From Hyphomicrobiales bacterium (lineage in GTDB: Bacteria > Pseudomonadota > Alphaproteobacteria > Rhizobiales > Kaistiaceae): a DNA stretch of 10,131 nucleotides. The notes below the pieces were generated by a model that searched no databases, was not told the DNA's origin, and saw nothing but the letters and a program-made list of their open reading frames with translations. Position numbers and translations under genes: made by a program. This document shows, piece after piece, positions 1 to 7,476 of this stretch; position 1 is the first letter of the stretch; each line of letters opens with the position of its first letter. The stretch is taken from assembly GCA_017305815.1 (NCBI GenBank), contig JAFKJZ010000452.1, forward strand, positions 1 through 10,131, written 5' to 3'.

Positions 1-230
1 ACTTCCCTGCACAATAGTCCAATCACTGAGCAAGGCACCAGCAAGGCGAACAGCGCACTTGTCCTGCTTCGGCCGCTTCGTAAACCCGGCATGCCGCCGC
101 GGCTCCGCAGTGACTGCACATAGAGGGCGCATGTCAGCTTCAGCGTGCTAGCTTCACAGCACCTTGCGCCCATTTGTCGCGCGTGCGCACCGCGTTAACC
201 TCATCCAAGCGGTCCTTCGGCACGCGGAAA
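1..230. other. Left-edge region with no supported gene
   Basis: This stretch lies downstream of the MATE gene on the minus strand and is somewhat less GC-rich than the coding DNA around it. I see no rho-independent terminator with a T-run for the MATE transcript. A weak inverted repeat, GTGCT-N8-AGCAC, sits at 145-162. Two minus-strand open frames exist: 140-241 (33 codons, no ATG) and 132 to the window edge (44 codons from an ATG, open at the edge). Neither resembles a family I know, and both are short enough to arise by chance at this GC content. Confidence 0.5.
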
Positions 231-1658
231 TCAATGCGCCATCACGATCGGCTCGGAGCCGCCGCGCAGGAGGCCGAGCCGTTCGCGCCGCAGCCAGCGC
301 GCCAGCAGCAGCCCCGACACGACGGCGAGCCCGGTGGCAAGGCCGATCCATATACCGATGCCGCCGAGCCCCGCCCAGAAGCCGAGCAGCACGCTCGACG
401 TGAGGCCGACGCCCCAGAAACCGAGCGCCGCATAGATCATCGGCACGCGGGCGTCATGCATGCCGCGCAGCATGCCGCCGGCGATCGCCTGGGCGCCATC
501 GAACACCTGGAACAGGGCGGCGATGCCGAGGAAGGAGACAGCGAGCGCGATCACCTCGGCATTCGAGGGATCCGTGCGATCGAGGAACACGCCGATCAGG
601 GTCTCGGGAATCGCCAGCATCGTCAGCGCCGTGCAGGCCATGAAGCTGACGCCCAGGATGAAGGGCGTCCAGCCGGCGCGGCGGATGGCGTCCGCGTCGC
701 CGGCGCCATAGGCGATGCCGACGCGGACGGTGACGGCCTGTGAGAATCCGAGCGGCACCATGAAGCAGAGCGCGGCGATCTGGATCGCGATCGCATGCGC
801 AGCCACGGCGACGGGACTGATCAGGCCCATCAGGAACACGGCCGCATTGAAGACGGAGACCTCGAGCGCAACGGCGACGGCCATGGGCAGGCCGAGCCGC
901 CAGAGCGCCAGGAAGCGCGGCCAGTCGGCCCGCCAGAAGCGGCCGAAGACGCGATAGCGCCGGAACGTCCGGTCGCGGGTGCAGACCAGCGCCATGCCGA
1001 GGAACATCACGGTGGCCGAGAGCGTGCTGCCGATGCCGGCGCCGAACATGCCGAGCTTCGGCAGGCCGAAATGGCCGAACACCAGCGCCCAGACGATCAA
1101 CGCGTTGAAGGCGACGCCGGCCATGCCGACGACGAGCGACCAGAAGGGCTGCTCCAGCGCGGCGATGAAGGAGCGCAGCACCAGATACCAGAGGAAGGGC
1201 AGTAGCGCCCACTGCATGCCGCGCATGTAGGTGGCGGCGAGATGCGCGAGTTCGGCGTCCTGGCGGAGCCAGAGCAGCAGTTCCTCCGTGTGCCAGAGCA
1301 GGATCCAGAACGGTATGGCGAGGACGACCGACGCCCAGAGTCCCTGCCGCACGGTGCGTCGGACCTCGCGCACGGCATGGCGATTCCTCCCGCGTTCGCG
1401 CGCCACCATGGGCGACACGGCCGAAACGAGGCCGATGCCGAAGATCAACAGCGCGAAATAAAGATTCGTCGCCAGCGCGCTCGCCGCCAGATGCCGCGCG
1501 TCGACCCAGCCGAGGATGACCACATCGGTGGCGGTGATGACCGTCTGCGCCAGGTTTGTCAGGATCAGCGGCAGCGACAGCAGGATCGTCGCCCGGATCT
1601 CGGCCAGCCAGGGGTGGGTTCTGTCGGCCCCCGCCGGGGCCTGCGCACGCGCGGTCAT
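231..1658 (-). CDS. MATE family (NorM-like) multidrug/sodium antiporter
   Basis: This is an inner-membrane exporter of the multi-antimicrobial extrusion family, which moves cationic drugs or metabolites out of the cell in exchange for Na+ or H+. The 475-residue product is almost wholly hydrophobic, with about twelve predicted membrane segments in two MatE halves, the usual family length. The first half opens with a conserved-looking stretch around residues 28-52 (LPLILTNLAQ, then TDVVILGW). The second half carries GGMLRGMHDARVPM near residues 398-411, a hallmark of the NorM branch (compare GALRGYKDTRVPM). I chose the ATG at 1658, giving MTARAQAPAG, because GAGAG lies 10 bases upstream and the extra 30 residues from an ATG at 1748 are arginine/glycine-rich and unlike any membrane protein N-terminus. 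It is transcribed divergently from the DUF2865 gene and has no linked regulator or outer-membrane partner. The family is clear; the substrate cannot be read from sequence. Confidence 0.93.
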   Translation of the reverse strand: MTARAQAPAGADRTHPWLAEIRATILLSLPLILTNLAQTVITATDVVILGWVDARHLAASALATNLYFALLIFGIGLVSAVSPMVARERGRNRHAVREVRRTVRQGLWASVVLAIPFWILLWHTEELLLWLRQDAELAHLAATYMRGMQWALLPFLWYLVLRSFIAALEQPFWSLVVGMAGVAFNALIVWALVFGHFGLPKLGMFGAGIGSTLSATVMFLGMALVCTRDRTFRRYRVFGRFWRADWPRFLALWRLGLPMAVAVALEVSVFNAAVFLMGLISPVAVAAHAIAIQIAALCFMVPLGFSQAVTVRVGIAYGAGDADAIRRAGWTPFILGVSFMACTALTMLAIPETLIGVFLDRTDPSNAEVIALAVSFLGIAALFQVFDGAQAIAGGMLRGMHDARVPMIYAALGFWGVGLTSSVLLGFWAGLGGIGIWIGLATGLAVVSGLLLARWLRRERLGLLRGGSEPIVMAH

Positions 1659-1915
1659 GATGCGGATTCTCTCGTGATGAAGGGACGCGGTATCGCCCGC
1701 GCCACCAGCGCGCCACCTAGTCACAACCCGCGCCGAATAGCCAACCAAAGATCCTGATATCAGCCATCAGCCTTGTTGCAGATGCCGACCGCCGGCTCGT
1801 CTTTGTGGCAAAAGCGCGGCCATGGTGATGACCGTCCGACGCATCCGTGCTATGGCGTCTTGCCCTTGGAACGAGGGGCAGACCGGCACAGCGCACGCGA
1901 CCAAGGGCCAGTTCC
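1659..1915. promoter_or_regulatory. Divergent intergenic region, MATE and DUF2865 genes
   Basis: These 257 bases separate two divergent genes and must hold both promoters, but I cannot pick a convincing -35/-10 pair for either. Two exact copies of GCGCCACC lie at 1699-1706 and 1710-1717. They are 11 bases apart, one helical turn, and 41-59 bases upstream of the MATE start, so they could be a tandem operator or simply GC-rich chance. A 7-base tandem repeat (ATCAGCC twice) lies at 1759-1772. No RNA gene is evident. Confidence 0.4.
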
Positions 1916-3037
1916 ATGCGTATCGAGAGTGTGTTTTCGCGAATCTTGGCAACGGCCATGATCCTCCTCGCGGGCGCCGCAACGGCCGAAGCGGCGTCGA
2001 GCGTCTGCACGCGGCTGGAAGGTCGCCTCGCCTCGCTGCAGCGCAGCCAGGGCGCGAGCGCGGGCAAGGCCGCCAGCCAGGACAACGCCATCAACCAGCA
2101 GCGCGCCGCTCTCAACGCCGCCAACGCCGAAGCGCGGCGCGCCGGCTGCAAGGGCGGCTTCCTGATGTTCAAGTCGACGTCCGCCGCGCCGCAATGCAGC
2201 GGCATCCTGAAGCGGATCAACGCCATACAGGCGAATCTCAACCGGCTGGAGCAGCGCCGCAGCGCCTCGGCCTTCGATCCCAACGCCAGTGCCCGCCAGC
2301 GCTCGGACATCCTGCAGCAGCTCGCCCTGAACGATTGCGGCCCGCAATACGCCGCCTATGCCCAGCAGCGGCCGCGCAACTTCCTCGAGCGCCTGTTCAA
2401 CCCGGAAAACCGCGTCTACGACACCCAGCAGGTGGCGCGCGTCCCGGCGGTTGCCGAACGCGATCCAGGCTACAGCTCCGGCGAGACCGAGCGCGGGTTC
2501 GGCGGCGGCAGCTATCGCACGCTCTGCGTCCGCACCTGTGATGGCTATTACTTCCCGATCAGCTTCTCGACGCGCCGCTCGAATTTCGCCACCGACGAGC
2601 AGGTCTGCCAGCAGATGTGCCCCGGCACCAATGTCGCCCTCTACGCCCACCGCAATCCGGGCCAGAACAGCGGCGACGCGCGCTCGACGACGGACGAGAC
2701 CCCCTATAGCGCGCTGCCGACCGCTTTCGCCTACCGCACCAGCTTCAATCCGGGCTGCACCTGCGGCAGCCCGTCCTCGGTCGCGGCGTTCACCGGCGGC
2801 TACAGCGCATCGACGCTCGCCACCGAGACCGCGCTTTCTGAGCCGATGCCGCCCGTGCCGGGCACGGCTCCGCCGACCGGCGAGGATCCCGAGACGCTCG
2901 CCAACCGCGCCGGTGGACTGGACCCCGATTCCCTCGGCACGGCCAGCGTCGAAACACCGGTCGCCAACCTCGCGCCGCCGCGCCAGGCCGGCGTCTTGCG
3001 CCGGGTCGGCCCCTCCTATTTCTACGCCGCCCAGTAG
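1916..3037 (+). CDS. Secreted cysteine-rich DUF2865 domain protein
   Basis: This is a 373-residue exported protein of unknown function. Residues 1-26 look like a Sec signal peptide: a short basic start, hydrophobic core LATAMILLAGAA and a likely cut after AEA. Residues 31-115 are Ala/Gln/Arg-rich and probably helical, possibly coiled-coil. Residues 200-285 match what I recall of DUF2865, a family seen almost only in Rhizobiales: RTCDGYYFPISFST, then CQQMCPG, ALYAHRNPGQ, YSALPTAFAYRT and a closing CTC. The mature protein has ten cysteines (31, 78, 94, 141, 204, 208, 231, 235, 281, 283), an even number that would fit periplasmic disulfides. The tail from about 305 is Pro/Gly/Ala-rich and probably disordered. 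I chose the ATG at 1916 because it opens directly into the signal peptide and follows AGGG by 8 bases; an in-frame ATG at 1847 would bury the signal. The family call is good; no function can be assigned. Confidence 0.88.
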   Translation: MRIESVFSRILATAMILLAGAATAEAASSVCTRLEGRLASLQRSQGASAGKAASQDNAINQQRAALNAANAEARRAGCKGGFLMFKSTSAAPQCSGILKRINAIQANLNRLEQRRSASAFDPNASARQRSDILQQLALNDCGPQYAAYAQQRPRNFLERLFNPENRVYDTQQVARVPAVAERDPGYSSGETERGFGGGSYRTLCVRTCDGYYFPISFSTRRSNFATDEQVCQQMCPGTNVALYAHRNPGQNSGDARSTTDETPYSALPTAFAYRTSFNPGCTCGSPSSVAAFTGGYSASTLATETALSEPMPPVPGTAPPTGEDPETLANRAGGLDPDSLGTASVETPVANLAPPRQAGVLRRVGPSYFYAAQ

Positions 3038-3241
3038 GACCGATCCTGCTGGTTCTCCGGCGATGAAGGATGGGCATGCCCCCCTGCGCGGCATGATGGA
3101 CGGCCGCATCGACTCAGTGTTCAACTACGCCGCGTTCGCCGACGCTCGCGCCCCTGGGGTGCGCACGGGCGGCGCGCCAGATAACGATTGCCCGACCGCC
3201 AGCAAGGCGGAGCGGCATGGACAGGACGGGAGCAGACGCCA

Positions 3242-4480
3242 ATGACCCTCATCACCACGCCGCCCTGGCTCGGGCTGCCGACGCATCGCGCCTGGCTGGA
3301 CGACCAGATCAACCGTTTGGTCCGCTTCGTCCAGGGCTCCCGGCTGGAAGCCGGCGGCTTCGGCTATCTGCTGGAAGACGGCACCGCCGACCTGACGCGC
3401 CCGCGCGAGCTCTATCTCAATTGCCGCCTGACCCATGTCGCCGCCCTCGCCTATATGCGTGGCATTCCGGGCACGGCCCACCTGATCGACCACGGCATCG
3501 CAGCGATTACCAACGACTTTCACGACCGCGCGAATGGCGGCTGGTTCTCGGCGCTGGAGCCGGCCGGCGGTCCGATCGCCGGCCGCAAGGCGGCGTATGA
3601 CCATGCCTTCGTCCTGCTCGCCGGCGCGTCGGCGACGGAAGCCGGCCGGCCGGGCGGACGCGAGCTCTTCGACAGCGCCGTCGCCGTGTTCCTGAAGCAT
3701 TTCTGGGACGAGGAAGCCGGCATGTCGCGCGAATCCTTCGCGTGGGACTTCACCGACTCCGAGGACTATCGCGGCGCCAACTCCAACATGCACCTGGTCG
3801 AGGCCTGCCTCGCTGCCGGCGATACGTCGGGCGACGCTGTCTGGTACGACCGGGCCCTGTCCATGGCCGACCGGCTGATCAACCACGCCGCACGCGAGCG
3901 CAACTGGTTCCTGCCCGAGCATTTCGACACGCAGTGGAACCCGCGCCCCGAATACAACACCGACGACCGCGCCCATCCGTTCCGGCCCTATGGCTCGACG
4001 GTCGGCCATTGGCTGGAGTGGTCACGCCTGCTGGTGCATATCGAGGCGTCGCTCGCCTCGCCGCCGGCCTGGCTGCGCGAGGCCGCGACGGCGCTGTTCA
4101 ACCACGCCATCACCTTCGGCTGGTCGGTCGATGGCCATGACGGCTTCGTCTACACGACGGATTTCGAAGGCGCCGTCGTCACCGACGTCCGGATGCACTG
4201 GGCACTTTGCGAAGGCATCGCCGCCGCCGCCCTTCTCGGCGCGGTGACGGGCGACGCGCTCTACGAGCATTGGTACCGCAAGCTCTGGGACCACGCCGCG
4301 CGATATTTCGTAGAGCAGGAGCGCGGCACCTGGAAGCACCAACTCGCCGCCGACCTCTCCGAGGCCGGCTCCGTCTGGCCGGGTCGCCCGGACGCCTATC
4401 ACGTACTGAACGCGCTGCTTTTGCCGCAACTGCCGGCCGCGCCGGGCGCGGCGACGGCATTGGCGCGCGGACTGGCCTGA
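3242..4480 (+). CDS. AGE-family sugar isomerase (YihS / mannose isomerase type)
   Basis: This is a probable cytosolic aldose-ketose isomerase of the N-acylglucosamine 2-epimerase superfamily, which has an (alpha/alpha)6 barrel. At 412 residues it is almost the length of E. coli/Salmonella YihS (about 413). By recalled sequence it aligns end to end: GGFGYL near 38, LYLNCRLTHV near 57-66, EDYRGANSNMHLVEA 174-188, EHFDTQWNP 226-234, YGSTVGHWLEW 250-260, and PDAYHVLNALLLPQLP 383-398. The residues I expect to be catalytic or sugar-binding are present as Arg62, His184, His256 and His387 (YihS Arg55, His176, His248, His383). Two YihS glutamines thought to contact the sulfonate of sulfoquinovose are His366 and Pro383 here, and no sulfoglycolysis genes are near. 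A mannose/fructose or lyxose/xylulose isomerase is therefore more likely than a sulfoquinovose isomerase. I chose the ATG at 3242: it matches the YihS N-terminus and has GGAG 9 bases upstream. An in-frame ATG at 3188 would add 18 unmatched residues. It stands alone metabolically. Confidence 0.88.
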   Translation: MTLITTPPWLGLPTHRAWLDDQINRLVRFVQGSRLEAGGFGYLLEDGTADLTRPRELYLNCRLTHVAALAYMRGIPGTAHLIDHGIAAITNDFHDRANGGWFSALEPAGGPIAGRKAAYDHAFVLLAGASATEAGRPGGRELFDSAVAVFLKHFWDEEAGMSRESFAWDFTDSEDYRGANSNMHLVEACLAAGDTSGDAVWYDRALSMADRLINHAARERNWFLPEHFDTQWNPRPEYNTDDRAHPFRPYGSTVGHWLEWSRLLVHIEASLASPPAWLREAATALFNHAITFGWSVDGHDGFVYTTDFEGAVVTDVRMHWALCEGIAAAALLGAVTGDALYEHWYRKLWDHAARYFVEQERGTWKHQLAADLSEAGSVWPGRPDAYHVLNALLLPQLPAAPGAATALARGLA

Positions 4481-4511
4481 CCGTCCGCGAGACAGTTCCA
4501 AAGACGATCAT

Positions 4512-4537
4512 CGAGGCCGGCTTTGCCGGCCTCGTTC
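4512..4537. terminator. Shared hairpin terminator between convergent genes
   Basis: A perfect 10-bp GC-rich stem (CGAGGCCGGC, loop TTT, GCCGGCCTCG) lies between the isomerase stop and the gltX stop. On the plus strand it is followed by a short, interrupted T-stretch (TTCCTATT). On the minus strand the tail is not T-rich. It probably ends the isomerase transcript and may also slow read-through from gltX. Confidence 0.6.
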
Positions 4538-4541
4538 CTAT

Positions 4542-5924
4542 TCAGGTGGCGAGCGCCGCATCGAGGCGGGCCAGGGCCCGCTCACGGCCGATCAGCGGCA
4601 GCATCGCCGCCAGTTCCGGGCCATGATCGAGGCCCGTCAGAACCTGGCGCAGCGGCATGAACAGCGCCCTGCCCTTGCGACCGGTCGCAGCCTTGACCGC
4701 GTCGGTCCAGGCCTTCCAGCTCTGGCCGTCGAACGCTCCCGACGGCAGCGCCTCGCGCGCCGCTGCCAGGAAAGCGGCTTCCTCGGCATCCGCCGCGACA
4801 TGCGCCGCGACGGGGCCGGTGACCACCGTCCACCATTCCACCGCGTCCTTGAGGCGAACGAGGTTGCCGCGCACGGCGCTCCAGAAATCCTCGCCGCCGC
4901 CGACGCCGAGCGCCTGCAGCCGATCGGCGATCTCGGCATAGGGCTTCGCGTGCAGCAGCTTGGCGTTGAGGCCGTCGAGATCGGCCGGATCGAACTTGGC
5001 CGGCGCCTTCGAGACCATCGAGAGATCAACGAGACCGGCGAGCGTCGGCAGATCGGCGACCGGCTCGACGGAGACCGAGGTGCCGATCAGCACGGCGAGC
5101 GAATTGACCGCCATCGGCTCATAGCCCGCCTCGCGCAGCGACCCCAGCGATAGCGCGCCGGTGCGCTTCGAGAGCCCCTCGCCGCTCGCGGTCGTCAGGG
5201 TGTTGTGATGGCCGAAGACCGGCAGGGGCGCACCCACCGCCTCGAACAGCTGCAACTGCACGCCGGTATTGGTGACGTGATCGTCGCCGCGGATGATGTG
5301 CGTGACACCCATGTCCGCGTCATCGACGACGGAAGGCAGCGTGTAGAGATAGGTGCCGTCCTCGCGGATCAGCACCGGATCGGACAGCGAGCCGATATCG
5401 ACCGTCTGCGGTCCGCGAACCAGATCGTCCCAGGTCACATGGCCGACCGTCTCGTCGAGCTTGAAGCGCCAATGCGGCCGGCGGCCCTCGGCTTCCAGCT
5501 TCGCCCTGTCCGCATCGGTCAGCTTCAGCGCGGCACGGTCATAGACCGGCGGCAAGCCGCGCGCGGCCTGGCGCTTGCGCTTGCGGTCCAGTTCCTCCGA
5601 CGTCTCGTAGCAGGCATAGAGGCGGCCGGCGGCCTTCAGCCGCACGACAACCGCGTCATAGGCGTCCGTGCGCAGCGACTGGCGCTCGAACTGGTGCGGC
5701 AGGATGCCGAGCCAGTTGAGATCGCGCTGGATCGCCTCGGCGAACTCCTCCCTCGAGCGCTCGCGATCCGTATCGTCGAGCCGCAGGATGAACCGCCCGC
5801 CCGCCTTCAGGGCGAACAGCCAGTTGAACAGGGCGGGCCGCGCGTTGCCGATATGAAGGTAACCGGTCGGCGACGGCGCGAAGCGGACGATAACGGATGG
5901 GCTGGTCACGGATGGGCTGGTCAT
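4542..5924 (-). CDS. gltX: Glutamate--tRNA ligase (GluRS), alphaproteobacterial type
   Basis: This is a class I aminoacyl-tRNA synthetase that charges tRNA-Glu with glutamate using ATP in the cytosol. In bacteria lacking GlnRS, a GluRS also makes Glu-tRNA-Gln for the GatCAB amidotransferase. The 460-residue product begins [14 protein letters not shown], with the HIGH signature as HIGN at 24-27. It continues with [11 protein letters not shown] near 48-58 and has GEGLSKRTG as the KMSKS loop at 248-256. The zinc site of E. coli GluRS is degenerate: only Cys105 remains in [11 protein letters not shown]. This and the GLSKR loop are typical of alphaproteobacterial GluRS. Many of these bacteria carry two gltX paralogues, and I cannot tell which this is. 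The first ten residues are TSPSV-type repeats ([10 protein letters not shown]) produced by a 15-bp tandem duplication. I place the start at the ATG at 5924. A GTG at 5909 is an equally conservative alternative, and neither has a clear ribosome-binding site. The gene lies 43 bases downstream of the helicase gene on the same strand. Confidence 0.96.
   Translation of the reverse strand: MTSPSVTSPSVIVRFAPSPTGYLHIGNARPALFNWLFALKAGGRFILRLDDTDRERSREEFAEAIQRDLNWLGILPHQFERQSLRTDAYDAVVVRLKAAGRLYACYETSEELDRKRKRQAARGLPPVYDRAALKLTDADRAKLEAEGRRPHWRFKLDETVGHVTWDDLVRGPQTVDIGSLSDPVLIREDGTYLYTLPSVVDDADMGVTHIIRGDDHVTNTGVQLQLFEAVGAPLPVFGHHNTLTTASGEGLSKRTGALSLGSLREAGYEPMAVNSLAVLIGTSVSVEPVADLPTLAGLVDLSMVSKAPAKFDPADLDGLNAKLLHAKPYAEIADRLQALGVGGGEDFWSAVRGNLVRLKDAVEWWTVVTGPVAAHVAADAEEAAFLAAAREALPSGAFDGQSWKAWTDAVKAATGRKGRALFMPLRQVLTGLDHGPELAAMLPLIGRERALARLDAALAT
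5894..5923 (-). repeat. 15-bp perfect tandem duplication at the gltX start
   Basis: On the plus strand CGGATGGGCTGGTCA occurs twice with no gap, at 5894-5908 and 5909-5923. Because the unit is five codons long it keeps frame and duplicates the TSPSV segment at the GluRS N-terminus. It also repeats the start-codon context, giving an ATG at 5924 and a GTG at 5909. The two copies are identical, which suggests a recent slippage event. Confidence 0.95.
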
Positions 5925-5967
5925 GGCGAACGCTTTAGCGTGCGCCGCCGACCGCTGCAACGAGCGG

Positions 5968-7065
5968 CTAGCGGACGATGGTGATGCGCTTGGCGGCGCG
6001 GGTCAGGCCGGTGTAGAGCCAGCGGTCGCGGTGCTCGCGAAAGGCGTAGCTCTCGTCGAAGAGGACGAGATTGTCCCATTGCGAGCCCTGCGACTTGTGC
6101 ACGGTGAGCGCGTAGCCATAGTCGAACTCGTCCGAGTTGCGGCGCTGCGCATAAGGCAGGTCCTCGCCGCCATTCTCGAAGAAGTTCGGATGGACCGACA
6201 CCTTGACCGCCTTGCCGGTGGCGTCCTCTTCCGGCTTCACGGCGAGGCGCAGCAGGCTCTTGCGCGGCGCCGCCAGCTCCGAGACTACCCAGGTGCCGCC
6301 GTTCAGGAGGCCCTTCTGCTTGTCGTTGCGCAGGCAGACGAGCTTGTCGCCGACCGCCGGCATCGGGCTCAGCAGGCCCTTCAGTTCGCGGATGCGCTGG
6401 TTGTAGAGCCGGCGCGTCTTGTTGGTGCCGACGAGGACCTGATCGGCGGCGAGGATCTGCGCCGCGTCGATTTCGCGGCGCGAGATGACGCGGCTTTCGC
6501 CGTGCTCGCCATATTCGACCGGTTCGCCGGCCCGCACCGCCATCGAGAGGCGGATGATCGGATTGTCCTGCGCCTGGCGATGCACCTCGGTCAGCATCTG
6601 GTCCGGCTCGGACTCGGTGAAGTAGCCGCCGCCCTTGACCGGCGGCAACTGCGCCGGGTCGCCGAGCACCAGCACCGGCGTGCCGAAGGAAAGCAGGTCG
6701 CGGCCGAGTTCCTCGTCCACCATCGAGCATTCGTCGATGATGATCAGATCGGCCTTGGAAGCAGCGCTGTCATGGTTGATCGCGAAGGTCGGCTGCTCGT
6801 CGTCGTCATCATTGGCACGCGGCCGGTATATCAGGCTGTGAATCGTGCCGGCGCCCTCGCAGCCCTTGGAGCGCAGCACATGCGCCGCCTTGCCGGTGAA
6901 GGCCGCAAAGGCGACGTCGCCGTCGATGCCTTCGGCGATATGACGGGCGAGCGTCGTCTTGCCCGTTCCGGCATAGCCGAACAGGCGAAAGATCGGGCTG
7001 TCTCCGCGCCGCAGCCAGCTGGATACGGCGGAGAGCGCATTTTCCTGTTGGGGCGACCAGCGCAT
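5968..7065 (-). CDS. Dda/RecD-like SF1B ATP-dependent DNA helicase
   Basis: This is a probable 5'-to-3' DNA helicase of superfamily 1B, related to phage T4 Dda and the helicase core of RecD. It presumably acts in replication or repair of single-strand-containing intermediates. The 365 residues contain all core motifs in order: Walker [10 protein letters not shown] at 30-38, Ia FTGKAA at 56-61, Walker [10 protein letters not shown] at 108-116, motif [12 protein letters not shown] at 135-143, then a VHRQ...NPIIRL segment at 161-173. The C-terminal UvrD_C_2-type part follows: [16 protein letters not shown] at 316-331 and [10 protein letters not shown] at 351-360. There is no N-terminal RecD domain or RecBC neighbour, so this is a stand-alone helicase and not the RecBCD subunit. 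An acidic run, DDDDE at 86-90, lies between motif Ia and Walker B. I chose the ATG at 7065 because GGAG sits 5 bases upstream; an ATG at 7107 lacks this. The gene may share a transcript with gltX. The biological role of these small orphan helicases is not established. Confidence 0.9.
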   Translation of the reverse strand: MRWSPQQENALSAVSSWLRRGDSPIFRLFGYAGTGKTTLARHIAEGIDGDVAFAAFTGKAAHVLRSKGCEGAGTIHSLIYRPRANDDDDEQPTFAINHDSAASKADLIIIDECSMVDEELGRDLLSFGTPVLVLGDPAQLPPVKGGGYFTESEPDQMLTEVHRQAQDNPIIRLSMAVRAGEPVEYGEHGESRVISRREIDAAQILAADQVLVGTNKTRRLYNQRIRELKGLLSPMPAVGDKLVCLRNDKQKGLLNGGTWVVSELAAPRKSLLRLAVKPEEDATGKAVKVSVHPNFFENGGEDLPYAQRRNSDEFDYGYALTVHKSQGSQWDNLVLFDESYAFREHRDRWLYTGLTRAAKRITIVR

Positions 7066-7145
7066 GAAGGCTCCGAGGCAATGACCCGCCCCTGATAGCC
7101 GATTCATGCGCAGAGCACAGGAATGCGGAGGGCGAATGCCCGCGT

Positions 7146-7174
7146 CATTTAAGCAACAGTGTCCGGCTTCTCAA
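7146..7174 (-). promoter_or_regulatory. Possible sigma-70 promoter for helicase-gltX
   Basis: Read on the minus strand, TTGAGA (7174-7169) is followed after exactly 17 bases by TAAATG (7151-7146). The -35 matches the consensus at five of six positions; the -10 is weaker, at about three of six. It would start transcription near 7139, leaving a leader of roughly 75 bases before the helicase ATG. Position and spacing are right, but the -10 is poor. Confidence 0.35.
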
Positions 7175-7327
7175 CCTTTGGAGCCAAAACATGCTTAACG
7201 CGCCTTGGTTTCGGCCAATCTCGGCCTCAGACAAGAACGAGCGAGACCACGCAGGGGCGGCAAGCCCTCTCGGATTGGCAATCTGTGTGGCCAAATTGTC
7301 ATTGCGGCAAAACGCGAAAGTAACCAG

Positions 7328-7348
7328 TAAGAACAAATATCATTCTTA
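7328..7348. promoter_or_regulatory. Candidate operator: inverted repeat TAAGAA-N9-TTCTTA
   Basis: Perfect 6-base half-sites flank a 9-base A/T-rich spacer in the least GC-rich part of the region. A TATCAT hexamer, close to a -10 consensus, sits inside it at 7338-7343, but I find no -35 at the right distance. The form fits a dimeric regulator site. It is not an exact match to the rhizobial Irr or RirA boxes as I remember them, so the binding protein is unknown. Confidence 0.3.
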
Positions 7349-7464
7349 TTGGATCGCGCCGCCAGGGCGTGGGCGGGTTCGGACCAATCGAGACGATCGG
7401 GTTCGGGCGCGCCTTGTCAAGGCGTTCCGGTTTTAATTGGGTTCCCCCCCAGCATGATGATGAA

Positions 7465-7469
7465 AAGGA
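7465..7469 (+). promoter_or_regulatory. Shine-Dalgarno sequence deciding a TTG start
   Basis: AAGGA lies 7 bases before the TTG at 7477, which is ideal spacing. No ATG or GTG in the same frame near it has comparable support. This site is the main reason for starting the L,D-transpeptidase at TTG rather than at an upstream ATG at 7369. Confidence 0.8.
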
Positions 7470-7476
7470 ACAGGCT

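Larger units (their letters stand above)
7066..7476. promoter_or_regulatory. 411-base divergent intergenic region
   Basis: This region separates the helicase and L,D-transpeptidase genes and is visibly richer in A/T than its flanks, especially around 7290-7350. It holds a possible minus-strand promoter, a TAAGAA-N9-TTCTTA inverted repeat, a run of seven C at 7444-7450 and an 8-codon leader frame. A plus-strand frame of 81 codons (7191-7436) has GGAG 7 bases before its ATG. Its translation resembles no family I know and has a composition unlike the neighbouring genes, so I do not call it. I see no tRNA or recognisable small RNA. Confidence 0.6.

Noticed and set aside
1..132. Minus-strand open frame of 44 codons from an ATG at 132, running off the left edge
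   Set aside because: It is short, has no recognisable ribosome-binding site or family resemblance, and a plus-strand frame of similar length covers the same bases. Without the neighbouring sequence it cannot be supported as a partial gene.
174..1757. Long plus-strand open frames opposite the MATE gene
   Set aside because: They are Arg/Ala/Asp-rich shadows produced by strong third-position G/C bias on the other strand; the minus-strand frame encodes a clear membrane protein.
7191..7436. 81-codon plus-strand frame with GGAG 7 bases before its ATG
   Set aside because: The ribosome-binding site is good, but the translation looks like read-through of intergenic DNA, with no domain, signal or repeat. 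A minus-strand frame of similar length overlaps it, and it crosses the candidate operator and the AT-rich pocket.
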